Assembly (NCBI RefSeq): GCF_050003625.1 | Contig: NC_134400.1 | Span: 43,944,557-44,008,556 of the forward strand | Origin: Haematobia irritans | Taxonomy: Eukaryota > Arthropoda > Insecta > Diptera > Muscidae | Length of the DNA: 64,000 bases | Direction of reading: 5' to 3' | In this document: in pieces, positions 33,884 to 44,699 of the stretch | How the letters are laid out: each line of letters starts with the position of its first letter | How positions within the stretch are numbered: position 1 is the stretch's first letter | The notes under the pieces: model-generated | Database searches by the model: none | The model's input: only the letters and a program-made list of their open reading frames with translations | What the model was told of the DNA's origin: nothing | Position numbers and translations under genes: made by a program

Positions 33884-34213
33884 CACGCAAAGAAAAAAAC
33901 GTTTGGAAAACGTGTACCGAAAACGTTTTTCTTTTGTTAGAGTTTTTTGAATTGCTTCGAAAAGTTTAAACTTTTATCACCAAAAAAAATTCGTTTGTTA
34001 CAAAATGTTTATTTTTTCAATAAAAAAAGTTATTTTTGAAATAACAACACAGTCCGTTTCGTTTATATCAAACACTGTTCTTTTCTGACTTTAGGTCTTT
34101 AATAAGACACATTTTACAGTTCAAAATTTAATATAGTACAATGTAATGTTGAACATTTTTTCGGAATCTTCCGAATATATCTGGAATATATGTAAAAAAA
34201 ACAAAAGCAAAAA

Positions 34214-34305
34214 AAAAAAAACTTTGGCCGAAGCAGGGATCGAACCGACGACCCTTGGCATGAGAGTCGGACGTAGCTACCACTGCTCCACGGTGCCAAA
34301 CTAAA
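34214..34305 (-). promoter_or_regulatory. tRNA-derived pol III promoter-like block, leftward (in F1)
   Basis: On the minus strand: GGCACCGTGGAGCAGTGG (A-box-like TGGAGCAGTGG), then GTCGGTTCGATCCCTGC (B box GGTTCGATCC). It is followed directly by a run of about 12 T, a pol III terminator. It is related to the head of the SINEs at 41129 and 48109. Confidence 0.65.
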
Positions 34306-34408
34306 TGTTTGTTTCTGTTAAATAAACTTTGTTTATTCGGTTCGTGGGCGCCGCAAGCTATGCTATATAAATATAACTTATATGGATATTTATCTTTTGA
34401 TGACCATA

Positions 34409-34484
34409 ACAGGTACATAGCTCAGTGGTTAGTGTGTTGGCTTACAATGTGCATGGTCCGCGGTTCGATTCTCCGTCCAGGCGA
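34409..34484 (+). promoter_or_regulatory. tRNA-derived pol III promoter-like block, rightward (in F1)
   Basis: ACATAGCTCAGTGGTTAG contains an A-box match (TAGCTCAGTGG), and GCGGTTCGATTCTCC contains a perfect B box. TTTT tracts follow about 30 bp downstream. The block lies ~100 bp from the leftward block and diverges from it. Confidence 0.65.
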
Positions 34485-34802
34485 AATGTAAAAAAAATTT
34501 TAAAAATTTATAAAATCGTATAATTTCTTCTACATTGTTGGTATTACAGGAAAAGGTGTTAAGAACTAAAAATCCTCGTGGATGTGAGAAAGATGTGAGG
34601 GACAATGCAATTAGCAAGAAAATAATGTTTTTTGAGCTAGTCTTTATGAAATTGTTTTTACATCCTGGAAAAGGATAAACTTATCACAAAAAGTATATAC
34701 TTTTCTTCCAAATACACTTCCTTACAGCGAAAAGCAAATGAGAAACGAACTTTGTTTGTCTAAAATTTCGTTTGGGAGGAAAGAATTATTTTTTTGCGTG
34801 TA

Positions 34803-35106
34803 CTGGAGGAATTTCGTATGTGTAGAAGAACTCTTAAGGATTCAATAAGGATAGCTAAGACGCAGTACTATTCGGAAATATTTCGTAAGGCCTTGGATAT
34901 GAAGAGTACATGGAGGACGATTGAGGAAATAGGTATTGGAGATGGCAGTAATTTTGGGGTATTCCAAGTGGATGTTAATGAGCTAAGCACTTTATTTAGA
35001 AGTATACTGGTGTCAAGTACTGATACTGACTATTACCACGGTTTCGGCTAAAATTGTGCCAGTACCAAAAACTAATAAGGATTCCGCCTAATAACAGATT
35101 TCCGTA
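34803..35106 (+). pseudogene. LINE ORF2 remnant, segment 2 (RT N-terminal region)
   Basis: Reads LEEFRMCRRTLKDSIRIAKT, QYYSEIFRKALDMKSTWRTI and EEIGIGDGSN, followed by KIVPVPKT-like sequence. This is the region just before the RT fingers of Jockey/I-like LINEs. It continues segment 1 across F1 and is cut by F2. Confidence 0.65.
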
Positions 35107-35108
35107 TA

Positions 35109-36021
35109 CACGTAAAGCAAAAAAAACGTTTGGAAAACGTGTACCCGAAACGTTTTTCTTTTGTTAGAGTTTTTGAATTGCTTCGAAAAGTATACACTTT
35201 TATCACCAAAAAAATTCGTTTGTTACAAAATTTTTATTTTTTCAATAAAAAAAGTTATTTTTGAACCAGCAACACAGTTCATTTCGTTTATATCAAACAC
35301 TGTTCTTTTCTGACTTTAGGTCTTTAATAAGACACATTTTACAATTCAGAATTTAATATACTACAATGGAATATTGAACATTTTTTCGGAATCTTCCTAA
35401 CATATCTGGAATATATGTAAAAAAAAAAAAACAAAAAAAACTTTGGTCGAAGCAGGGATCGAGCCCAAGACCCTTGGCATGCAAGTCAGACGTAGCAACC
35501 ACTGCTCCATGGTGCCCAACTAAATGTATTTTTCTGTTAAATAAACTTCGTTTAATCGGCTCGTGGGCGCCGCAGGCTATGCTATATAAATATAACATAT
35601 ATGGGTAATTGTCTATTGATGACAATAACGGCTACATAGCTCAGTGGATAGTGTGTTGGCTTACAAATTGCATGGTACGCGGTTCGATTCTCCATCCAGG
35701 CGAAAGGTAAAAAAAATTTTAAAAATTTATAAAATCGTATAATTTCTTCTACATTGTTTGTATTACAGAAAAAGGTGCTAAGAACTAAAAAACTTCGTGG
35801 AAGTGAGAAAGATGTGAGGGAAAATGCAATTAGCCACAAAAAAATTTTTTTGAGTTAGTCTTTATGAAATTGTTTTTACATCCCGGAAAAGAATAAACGT
35901 TTATCACAAAAAGTATATACTTTTCTTCCAAATACACTTCCTTTCAACGAAAAGCAAATGAGAAACGAACTTAGTTTGTCTAAAATTTCGTTTGGGGCGA
36001 AAGAATTATTTTTTTTGCGTG
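35109..36021. mobile_element. MITE F2, 913 bp
   Basis: TA at 35107-35108 and 36022-36023, ends CACGTAAAGC and TTTTTTGCGTG. It carries the same divergent pair of tRNA-like blocks (minus ~35437-35518, plus ~35629-35703). Confidence 0.85.
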
Positions 36022-36023
36022 TA

Positions 36024-36338
36024 CTTGTCGGAAAATGCACTTCTTACTGAATGTCCGTCAGGCTTTCGTCCCAGCCATAGTCGTGTGAATGCACTGGTGG
36101 AAGTTTCGAAGAATATAAGAAGTAATCTGGATGACAATAAGGTCAATTTCTAGATCGTTCCAAAGCTTTCGACACGTTGCACCATTGAAGGGCAGAATTT
36201 CTTTAACAATTCTCCATCAAACGCACCCTTAATTGGATCATATTTTGCACATCGTTCTCAGTCAGTATATATCGGGGACAAAATGTCTGACCGCAAGGCG
36301 GAGAAGAGAGGTGTCCCACAGGGATGAATTCTTCTTTT
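36024..36338 (+). pseudogene. LINE ORF2 remnant, segment 3 (RT fingers/palm)
   Basis: Reads LSENALLTECPSGFRPSHSR then VNALVEVSKNIRSNLDDNKV, and near 36310 a GVPQG motif, all hallmarks of non-LTR reverse transcriptase, with stops and frameshifts between them. It is interrupted by the A7 element. Confidence 0.7.
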
Positions 36339-38502
36339 TATACACTCCACCATAGGATGGGGGTATATTAACTTTGTCATTCCGTTTCTAACACATCGAA
36401 ATAATGCTCTAAGACCCCATAAAGTATATATTCTGGGTCGTGGTGAAATTCTGAGTCGATCTAAGCATGTCCGTCCGTCCGTCCGTCCGTCTGTTGAAAT
36501 CACGCTAACTTCCGAACGAAACAAGCTATCGACTTGAAACTTAGCACAAGTAGTTGTTATTGATGTAGGTCGGATGGTATTGCAAATGGGCCATATCGGT
36601 CCACTTTTACGTATAGCCCCCATATAAACGGACCCCCAAATTTGGCTTGCGAATCCTCTACGAGAAGCAAATTTCATCCGATCCGGCTAAAATTTGGTAC
36701 ATGTTGTTAGTATATGGTCTCTAACAACCATGCAAAATTGGTCCATATCGGTCCATAATTATGTATAGCCCCCATATAAACCAATCCCCAGATTTGACCT
36801 CCAGACCCTCCAAAAGAAACAAAATCCATCCGATTCGGTTGAAATTTGGTACGTAATGTTAGTATATGGTATCCAACACCCATGCAGGAATTGGTTCATA
36901 TCAGTCCATAATTATATATAGCCCCCACATAAAGCGATCCCCAGATTCGACCTCTGGTGCCTTTTGGAGAAGCAAAATTCATCCGATCTGGTTGAAATTT
37001 GGTACGTGGTGGTAGTATATGATACTTAACAACCATGCCAAAAGTGGCCCATATCAGTCCATAATCATATATAGTACCCATATAAGCCGATCCCGAGATT
37101 TGGTTTTGGAGCCTCTTGGAGGAGCAAATTTCATCCGAGTCAGTTGAAATTTGGTACATTGTGCTAGTATATGGCCGTTAAAAACCATGCCTAACTAGGT
37201 CCATATCGGTCTATAGTTATATATAGCCTTCAGATAAATCGATCCCCAATCACACAAAAATTGGTCCATATCAAGTTCATAATTGTACACGCTCACAAAA
37301 AATCGCTTCTGTAACATATACTCCCAAACATATTTTGCTTCAAGCATATACATTTTTAGGTATTGCCCAAACATTTATATGTTTGATCTCTTCCAATATA
37401 TAATATGTTTAAAAGCATATTAGTCTAAACAATATATGTTTGGGTAGTCTAAGTTCCAAACATTTTGTATTTTTGCATCCAAATTCAATAATGTTGTCTT
37501 CCAAAAAACAATATGTTATTATGTGAACATATAATATGTTTGGAAGCATTTTGCACCCAAAAATATTATATGCTTAAAAAAAATTCTCCCAAACAATATT
37601 GTGCTCAAAATTTTATTTATTTATTTATATATTTACAATCATAACGAATTATGAAAATAAACAGGTAATATAGGTGCTAACAACATAGGTTTTCGACCTT
37701 CCACGAGATTTTTTAGTTCTTAGCACCTTTTTCTGTAATACAAACATTGTAGAAGAAATTATTCAATTGTATGATTTTATTTTAATTTTACCTTTTGCCG
37801 GACGGGGACTCGAACAGCGGACCACACAGTTTGTAAGGATCAAAGAAGTAGCTGATCAATTGCCCAAGGAAAAATAAAATGTTAATTTTGTAATAACAAG
37901 CAACAACCACCAACTTAATTCAATATCGCTCCCTGTTAAATAGCGCTCCAAGCTACTAAACACAATATATGTTTATAGGCTATTTCTAAATTAATATATG
38001 TTTGCATCCAAGCATATTATATTTACAAACATTTTATGTCCCAAACATAATATGTTCTAACATATTAACATATATGTCCCAAACATGTTATGCTAGTTTA
38101 TGAACATTATATGCTTGCACTCAAAAATATTGTGTTTAAAAATTTGTGTTCCAAACATATAATGTTTATAGCCAAACATATGAAAAACAGCCTTTTTCAT
38201 CCGTGTAGATAGCCCCCATATAAGCGACCCTCATACTTCAATTCTGGCTCTCTACGTACCGTGCAAAAGTCCATATCGATTCGTAATTATTTGTAGACTT
38301 AACTATACATACCTTTTTTGTCTAATATATACCACGTATGGACTAACTCACAATTTAGAAAACGATTTAAGAAGTTTTAAGATACCACAACCCAAGTAAT
38401 TCGATTGTGGATGACAGGTTTTCGTAGAAGTTTCTACGCAATCCATGGTGGAGGGTACATAAGATTCGGCCTGGCCGAACTTACGGCCGTATATACTTGT
38501 TT
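36339..38502 (-). mobile_element. Family A element (A7) with MITE E1 inside
   Basis: Tail ACACTCCACCATAGGATGGG at 36340, microsatellite of GTCC repeats (~36469-36490), 153-bp units to 37260, then the E1 MITE, then AGCCCCCATATAAGCGAC and the conserved head ending ACTTACGGCCGTATATACTT. It sits within the LINE remnant: GVPQG is on its left and YTDN on its right. Confidence 0.82.
37288..38205 (+). mobile_element. MITE E1, 918 bp, TA target duplication
   Basis: Starts CACGCTCACAAAAAATCG and ends TTTTTCATCCGTG; TA at 37286-37287 and 38206-38207. The empty site TTGTATATAGCCCCC is visible in A8 near 47314. The interior is rich in CAAACATATTATGTTT-type repeats. It holds a minus-strand tRNA-like block (~37795-37870, GTTCGAGTCCCC) and an adjoining ~110-bp module shared with family F. 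Confidence 0.85.
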
Positions 38503-38645
38503 CAATTGCATGATTGTAAGGTTAAAATGTATACAGATAATGTACAAGTATATTTGGGAAGTCCGAAGGATAAAATACATGAAAATGTTGATCTCAGTAG
38601 GACACATAACTGGGTGCTGCTAACGGACTTCTTTTCAATCCCCAA
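38503..38645 (+). pseudogene. LINE ORF2 remnant, segment 4 (RT palm)
   Basis: CKVKMYTDNVQVYLGSPKD corresponds to the YADD-type palm motif (here YTDN), followed by a HNWVLL...IPKN stretch. The catalytic aspartate pair is altered. It continues segment 3 after A7. Confidence 0.65.
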
Positions 38646-38790
38646 AAACTAATTCAGAAAAGATCATAGGTTAGGTTAGATTACACTCATAAATAGTCAG
38701 AAGATTGGACTAGTGAGACGGTGTAGTAAAAAGAAATAATCAGATTGACCTAATATGGATCAAATACGAGCCATTTTTCGGTAACTCATT
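38646..38790. other. Decayed sequence between LINE segment and F3
   Basis: Possibly further LINE sequence; no clear motif. Confidence 0.3.
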
Positions 38791-39707
38791 CACGCAAAGA
38801 AAAAAAAACGTTTGGAAAACGTGTACCGAAAACGTTTTTCTTTTGTTAGAGTTTTTTGAATTGCTTCGAAAATTTTAAACTTTTATCACCAAAAAAATTC
38901 GCTTGTTACAAAGTTTTTATTTTTTCAATAAAAAAAGTTATTTTTGAAACAACAACAGAGTCCATTTCGTTTATATCAAACACTGTTCTTTTCTGACTTT
39001 TGGTCTTTAATAAAACACATTTTACAGTTCAAAATTTAATATAGTACAATGTAATGTTGAACATTTTTTTCGGAATCTTCCGAACATATGTAGAATGTAT
39101 GTAAAAAAAAAAAAAAAAAAAAAAAACTTTGGTCGAAGCAGGGATCGAACCCACGACCCTTGGCATGAGAGTCAGACGTAGCAACCACTGCTCCACGGTG
39201 CCAAACTAAATGTTTGTTTCTGTTAAATAAACTTTGTTTATTCGGTTCGTGGGCGCCGCAAGCTATGCTATATAAATATAACTTATATGGATATTTATCT
39301 ATTGATGACTATAACAGGTACATAGCTCAGTGGTTAGTGTGTTGGCTTACAAAGTGCATGGTCCGCGGTTCGATTCTCCGTCCAGGCGAAAGGTAAAAAA
39401 ATTTTAAAAATTTATAAAATCGTATAATTTCTTCTACATTGTTTGTATTACAGAAAAAGGTGCTAAGAACTAAAAATCTTCGTGGAAGTGAGAAAGATTT
39501 GAGGGAAAATGCAATTAGCCAGAAAAAAATTTTTTTTTGAGTTAGTCTTTATGAAATGGTTTTTACATCCTTGAAAAGAATAAACGTTTATTACAAAAAG
39601 TATATACTTTTCTTCCAAATACACTTCCTTACAGCGAAAAGCAAATGAGAAACGAACTTTGTTTGTCTAAAATTTCGTTTGGGAGGAAAGAATTATTTTT
39701 TTGCGTG
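38791..39707. mobile_element. MITE F3, 917 bp
   Basis: Ends CACGCAAAGAAAAAAA and TTTTTTGCGTG, flanked by TT rather than TA on both sides (38789-38790 and 39708-39709). The same divergent tRNA-like blocks are present (minus ~39127-39203, plus ~39313-39388). Confidence 0.8.
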
Positions 39708-39709
39708 TT

Positions 39710-40507
39710 GCCATTTTAAAGGAAATTTCGTCATGTAACAAAAATGGAGTTGTTTGGAGGTTGACAAACCTCTTTTGAAGTATTTTTTTATGAGTTTCAG
39801 AAATAGATCTATTTTGCTGCAATTCAACAGCGATTCAGAGATGTAAATTAGGTCCATGGGGTTACCTGAGTTATACTAAACCGAAGTATTGCATAAATAG
39901 CGACATTTAATCGAAAATATCATAGAGTTATCCTTGTCATCATCCTAAAATATCGTTAAAATAATTTTTTTTTTTTTCATTGTTATCATCTATCAACAAT
40001 CACTGCCACTAGAGTAGCATAATTTTCATAATCAAAAAGAGAAGCAAAAACAAATATGCATATATCCATCATAGCCTGGGGAGTGGCATACTTCAAACTG
40101 CTAACAAGTGCCATTTGGCACCCAACGCGTTGCAATTGCTTCCACTTATTGCATGTCAATGAAATTTTTAATGGCAATCTGAAGTGAACAGACATTTTTA
40201 TAGCAGCGTCATTCCTTCCTTAACACAGCCAGGACGGACAACTTCATTATGTCCCCACAAAATGCACTGGATACCATGAAACATCAAAAAATGTACCATT
40301 TTGACAGTTAGTGGCAATTATTGGAGTTATGGGTAAGAGTCTAAAACACAAAAACAAAATTTGCAAACCAAAGGGCTGGATGATTAAGAGACAGTATTAC
40401 AGGTCTGTTGTGAATTATTTTGCAGCACTCTATTCCTAGATATGTCCATCCATTCGTGGAACGTCTCCTTTTTTCTGTTGCCTTTACGACATCATAAAAT
40501 TCGTCGT
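39710..40507. other. Single-copy stretch, no gene seen
   Basis: No match to the repeat families. Short frames at 39986-40195 and 40341-40529 (minus) show no recognisable domain. T-run at 39967-39979. Confidence 0.4.
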
Positions 40508-40515
40508 GTTCTATA

Positions 40516-42863
40516 CACGGTTGCCACAAAAATTAAAAAAAAAACGACCAAAAATCTACCAAATTTAAAAAATTAAGTTTGACCAATTTTTTTTTTTGAT
40601 TTTATAGAAAGTTTTTGCCAAAATTTTATTTCTATAAAATATTGTGTCAAAATTTTAATTTTTTAGTGAATTTTGTTAAAATTTTATTTCTATAGAAAAT
40701 TTCCCAAAATTTTATTTTTATAGAAAATTTTCTCAAAAGTTTATTTTTATAGAAAATATTGTCAAAATTGTATTTCTATAGAAAATTTTGTTAAAATTTT
40801 ATTTCTAAACAAAATTTTGTCTAATTTCTATAGAGAATTTTGTCAAAATTTTATTTCTATAGAGAATTTTTTATAGACAATTTTGTCAAAATTTTATTTC
40901 TATAGACAATTTTGTCAAAATTTTATATCAGGAAATTTTGTCCAATTTTTATTTCTATCGATTTCGCGTTAAATTTTTATTTCTATAGAAAATTTTCTAA
41001 AATTTTAGTTCTATAGACAATTTTGTCAAAATTTTATTTCTACAGAAAATTTTGTCAAATTTTTATGTCTTTAAAAATTTTATTTCTATAGAAAATTTTG
41101 TCAAACCTTTATTTCTATAGAATCTTTGCCACCGTGGTGCAATGGTTAGCATGCCCGCCTTGCATACACAAGGTCGTGGGTTCGATTCCTGCTTCGACCG
41201 AACACCAAAAAGGTTTTCAGCGGTGGATTATCCCACCTCAGTAATGCTGGTGACATTACTGAGGGTTTCAAAGCTTCTCTAAGTGGTTTAATTGCAATGT
41301 GGAACGCCGTTCGGACTCGGCTATAAAAAGGAGGTCCCTTGTCATTGAGCTTATCATCGAATCGGGCAGCACTCAGTGATAAGAGAGAAGTTCACCAATG
41401 TGGTATCACAATGGACTGAATAGTCTAAGTGAGCCTGATACATCGGGCTGCCACCTAACCTAACCTTTGTTTTTTTATTTCTATAGAAAATTTTGTCAAA
41501 ATTTTATTTCAATAGAAAATTTTGTCAAAATTTTATTTCTATAGAAACTTTTGTCAAAATTTTATTTCTATAGAATATTTTGTCAAAATTTTATTTCTAT
41601 AGAAAATTTTGTCAAAATTTTATTTTTGTTGTTTTGATCTCAGCTTTAAAGCCATTGTATTGACTAAACTACAAGAGTAGCTTAACCAACAGAGGAAAAG
41701 AATGTTTGTCATATTTATTTGGGCAAATCCCTATAGACTGCCAGAAAATTTTGTCAAAATTTTATTTCTTTAGAAAATTTTGTCAAAATTTTATTTCTAT
41801 AGAAATATTTTCTAAAATTTTATTTCTATAGACAATTTTGTCAAAATTTTATTTCTATGGAAAATTTTGTCGAAATTTTATTTCTATAGAAAGTTTAGTC
41901 AAAATTTTATTTCTATAGACAATTTTGTCAATTTTTGTTTTTTGTAAAATTCATTAAAATTCAAAAAAAATTTGTAAAAGTCATTAAAAATTTTTGTCAA
42001 AATTTTATTTCCATAGACAATTTTGTCAAAATTGAATTTCTATAGAAAATTTTGTCAAAATCTCATTTCTATAGAAAATTTTCTCAAAATTTTAGTTCTA
42101 TAGAAAATTTTGTCAAAATTTTTATAGAAAATTTTGCCAAATTTTTATTCTATACAAAATTTTGCCAAAATTTTACTCCATACAAAATTTTGCCACAATT
42201 TTAATTTTATAGAAAATTTTGTCAAAATTTTGTTCCTATAGAAAATTTTGTCAAAATTTTATTCCGATAGAAAATTTTGTCAAAATTTTGTTCCTATAGA
42301 AAATTTTGTCCAAATTTTATTTCTTTAGAAAATTTTGTCAAAATTTTATTTCTATAGAAAGTTTAGTCAAAATTTTATTTCTATAAACAATTTTGTAAAA
42401 ATTTTATTTCTATGGAAAATTTTGTCGAAATTTTATTTCTATAGAAAGTTTAGTCAAAATTTTATTTCTATGGACAATTTTGTCAAAATTTTATTTTTTT
42501 TAGAAATTTTTGTCAAACTTTTATTTCTATAGAAAAATTTGCCACGATTTTATTTCTATAGAAAATTTTGTCAACACTTTATTTCTATGGAAAATTTGCC
42601 ACAATTTTATTTCTATAGAAAATATTGTCAAAATTTTATTTCTATGGAAAATTTTGTCGAAATTTTATTTCTATAGAAAGTTTAGTCAAAATTTTATTTC
42701 TATAGAAAGTTTAGTCAAAAGTTTATTTCTATAGAAAATTTTGTCAAAATTTTATTTCTATAAGAAAAACGAAAATCCACCAAAACATCAAAAATTCGAC
42801 CAATCTACCAAACAGTAAAAATCTACCACAGTTGGTAGAATTATACCAACTGTGGCAACCGTG
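40516..42863. mobile_element. hAT-like element filled with 29-bp satellite, 2,348 bp
   Basis: Inverted ends CACGGTTGCCACA at 40516 and TGTGGCAACCGTG at 42863. An exact 8-bp target duplication GTTCTATA lies at 40508-40515 and 42864-42871. Subterminal AAAATCTACCAAA motifs sit near both ends. Almost the whole interior is the 29-bp satellite (TTTATTTCTATAGAAAATTT and TGTCAAAA), interrupted by a SINE at 41129-41466. Ends and target length fit the hAT superfamily. Open frames at 42335-42532 and 42510-42734 are satellite artefacts. Confidence 0.85.
41129..41466 (+). mobile_element. tRNA-headed SINE, ~338 bp
   Basis: Head CCACCGTGGTGCAATGGTTA with an A-box-like segment and GGTTCGATTCC as B box. The body includes CAGCGGTGGATTATCCCACC and CGGCTATAAAAAGGAGG, and the CCTAACCTAACC tail ends at 41466. 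It would be transcribed by RNA polymerase III and mobilised by a LINE. It lies within the satellite-filled hAT-like element. Confidence 0.85.
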
Positions 42864-42871
42864 GTTCTATA

Positions 42872-43245
42872 GCCAAATTTGTTTTGGTGTAGCACGTTTG
42901 TTACCGTGATGCCGCAGCAAACATAACACAAGCGATAGATGGATTGATGGGAGTTTTGAACATGACACTCCCAGAAAATATGCCCTAAACAGTGACATGG
43001 TGGACTCATCGATGTCATTTTGCTTATACAAAATTGCTAATAAATCATATTTGAATTTAGACATTTATGCTAAGACTAAGTTTAAATGAGTGACATGCAT
43101 TGGCTCATTAGGGAACATAAATGTCAGTTGTCTTAAAATGAACGGTTGGCAAGGTTGGAAAGGAAGTGAATTTCATTTCATTGCATTTAAAATTTTTCGC
43201 TAGGGATCATTTCAGATCTTCATGGTAGGTTATTTTGTTCCTATT
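42872..43245. other. Single-copy spacer, no gene seen
   Basis: Two overlapping minus-strand frames of 65-76 codons (42788-43064) lack recognisable features. Confidence 0.4.
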
Positions 43246-43585
43246 TAGGTTAGGTATGGTGGCAGTCCGATATTTCAGGCTCACTTAGACTATTCAGTCC
43301 ATTGTGATATCACAGTGGTGAACTCCACTCTTATCACGAAGTGCTGCCCGATTCTATGTTAAGCTCAATGACAAGGGACCTCCTTTTTATAGCCGAGTTC
43401 GAACGGCGTTCCACATTGCGATAAAACCACTTAGAGAAGCTTTTAAACACTGAGATGACACCAGCATTACTGGGAGGGGATAATACACAATTGAAAAGAT
43501 TTTTGGTGTTTGGCCGAAACAGGGTTGGAACCACGACCCTGTGTATGCAAGGCGGGCATCCTAACCATTGCACCACGGTGGCTCC
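43246..43585 (-). mobile_element. tRNA-headed SINE, ~340 bp, diverged
   Basis: A reverse-orientation copy: AGGTTAGG tail at 43246, TATAGCCGAGTTCGAACGG in the body, and the tRNA-like head ending CACCACGGTGGCTCCC at 43585. The B box is altered (GGTTCCAACC), suggesting an older copy than those at 41129 and 48109. Confidence 0.85.
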
Positions 43586-43669
43586 CTTCTTCATTGTAAA
43601 TATTAACACATATAAAATACTACCATTAATTTGTACTTAATAATAAATACACTTGTAAATTTATTTCAT
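43586..43669. other. Short spacer
   Basis: AT-rich; nothing recognised. Confidence 0.3.
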
Positions 43670-43900
43670 CACTTCAACACTATTGTTGTAAAGGGTATAA
43701 TAAGTTTGTGCATTTGTATGTAACGCCAAAAAGGAGCAGTCATAGATTCATCTTGTGTAAAGTATACCCATCGTTTTAGAATCAAATTCTGAGCCGTCTT
43801 AGCGATGTTCGTCTGTCCGACTGGCCTTCTGTCGGTATGTTCATGCATTTTTGTGTGCAAAATCCAGCTAACAGTTTAAGTCCTATAATTTGGCTTAGGA
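43670..43900 (-). repeat. Family B tail fragment
   Basis: AAGGGTATAATAAGTTTGTG, then TGTAACGCCAAAAAGG and a TCTGTCCG-type microsatellite relic near 43810. This is the B 3' end in reverse orientation. Confidence 0.65.
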
Positions 43901-43924
43901 TCTCTTTTCAAATTTTTCTAATTA

Positions 43925-44118
43925 AAGTTTTGGAAAATATTCAATTAAAAATTTAATTGGTTCAACAATTAATTAATTAATTAACAATAATTAATTTTTT
44001 AATTGACTTTCAATTTTTTTAATTGATAATAGCATTTCTGTGATTGAAGACATTTGAATTAAAAATTAATTGGACCAATTAATTTCGTGATTTGTTACTT
44101 TTTTGTGTGAAATTGGCA
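43925..44118 (-). repeat. Family D MITE fragment
   Basis: Dense AATTAATT motifs and a right end CTTTTTTGTGTG at ~44118, the D start in reverse. The other end is missing. It lies inside family B sequence. Confidence 0.6.
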
Positions 44119-44214
44119 AAATCTTCCCAAAATAACTTCCATAAAAGTAAGTGGAGGTGAATCCTCTCAAGCCCATTTATGAGAGGTTAATTTTAATGTA
44201 CTTTTTGGGCTGGG

Positions 44215-44523
44215 TTAACGCCGAAATAGATCATTTTCATTGTGTTGTCTAAATGAACTTCCTATACGAAATAATAGGATATTTATCATACGTTGATAAA
44301 TTCGCACAGCAAATTTATCAACTCTCCCTCGTAAAATATGCAAAATCGGTTCATATTTAGGTATAGTTCCCATATATATCTTTTGTCCGATTTGCACTTA
44401 AATGGCCTCAAGTTTCGCCCTGATTTGCTTCAAATTTTGCACAAAGAGTACGTTTGATAGTATCGTTAAGTGTGCCAAAATTGGTTGAGATCGGTTCCGA
44501 TTTAGATATAGCTCCCATATATG
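44215..44523 (-). repeat. Family B units, reverse orientation
   Basis: CGGTTCATATTTAGGTATAG, TCCCATATATATCTTTTGTC and CGGTTCCGATTTAGATATAG mark two reverse units. They end at MITE F4. Confidence 0.7.
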
Positions 44524-44699
44524 CACGTAAAAAAAAAATTCTTTCTTCCCAAACGAAATTTTAGAAAAACAAAGGTCGTTTCTCATTTGGTTTTTGCTGT
44601 AAGGAAGTTTTTTTTTAAGAAAAGTATATACTTCTTGCGTTAAACGTTTATTCTTTTCCAGGATGTAAAAACAATTTCATAAAGACTAACTCAAACAAA
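44524..44699 (-). repeat. MITE F4, first part
   Basis: Starts CACGTAAAAAAAAAATTC and continues with AAACGAAATTTTAG and ACAATTTCATAAAGACTAAC, the family F right end in reverse. It is interrupted by B3 and continues at 46027. Confidence 0.75.

Larger units (their letters stand above)
33884..34800. mobile_element. MITE F1, 917 bp, with two divergent tRNA-like promoters
   Basis: Ends CACGCAAAGAAAAAAACG and, inverted, CACGCAAAAAAATAATTC; TA lies at 33882-33883 and 34801-34802. The interior carries a minus-strand tRNA/SINE-head-like block (34214-34305) and a plus-strand tRNA-like block (34409-34484), back to back. No transposase. Sister copies at 35109-36021 and 38791-39707 have nearly the same length. 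Confidence 0.85.

Noticed and set aside
34409..34484. Candidate tRNA gene
   Set aside because: Lies in a repeated MITE with sister copies at 35.6 and 39.3 kb; no convincing acceptor stem by eye.
39986..40529. Two minus-strand frames of 62-69 codons
   Set aside because: No domain and no supporting promoter or splice signals; one runs into the hAT-like inverted end.
41136..41210. Candidate tRNA gene
   Set aside because: A and B boxes are present, but the sequence continues into a SINE body with a CCTAACC tail and recurs at three other places; it is a SINE head.
42335..42734. 65-74-codon frames with FYFRKF/NFISI repeats
   Set aside because: 29-bp satellite translated; no start context or family.
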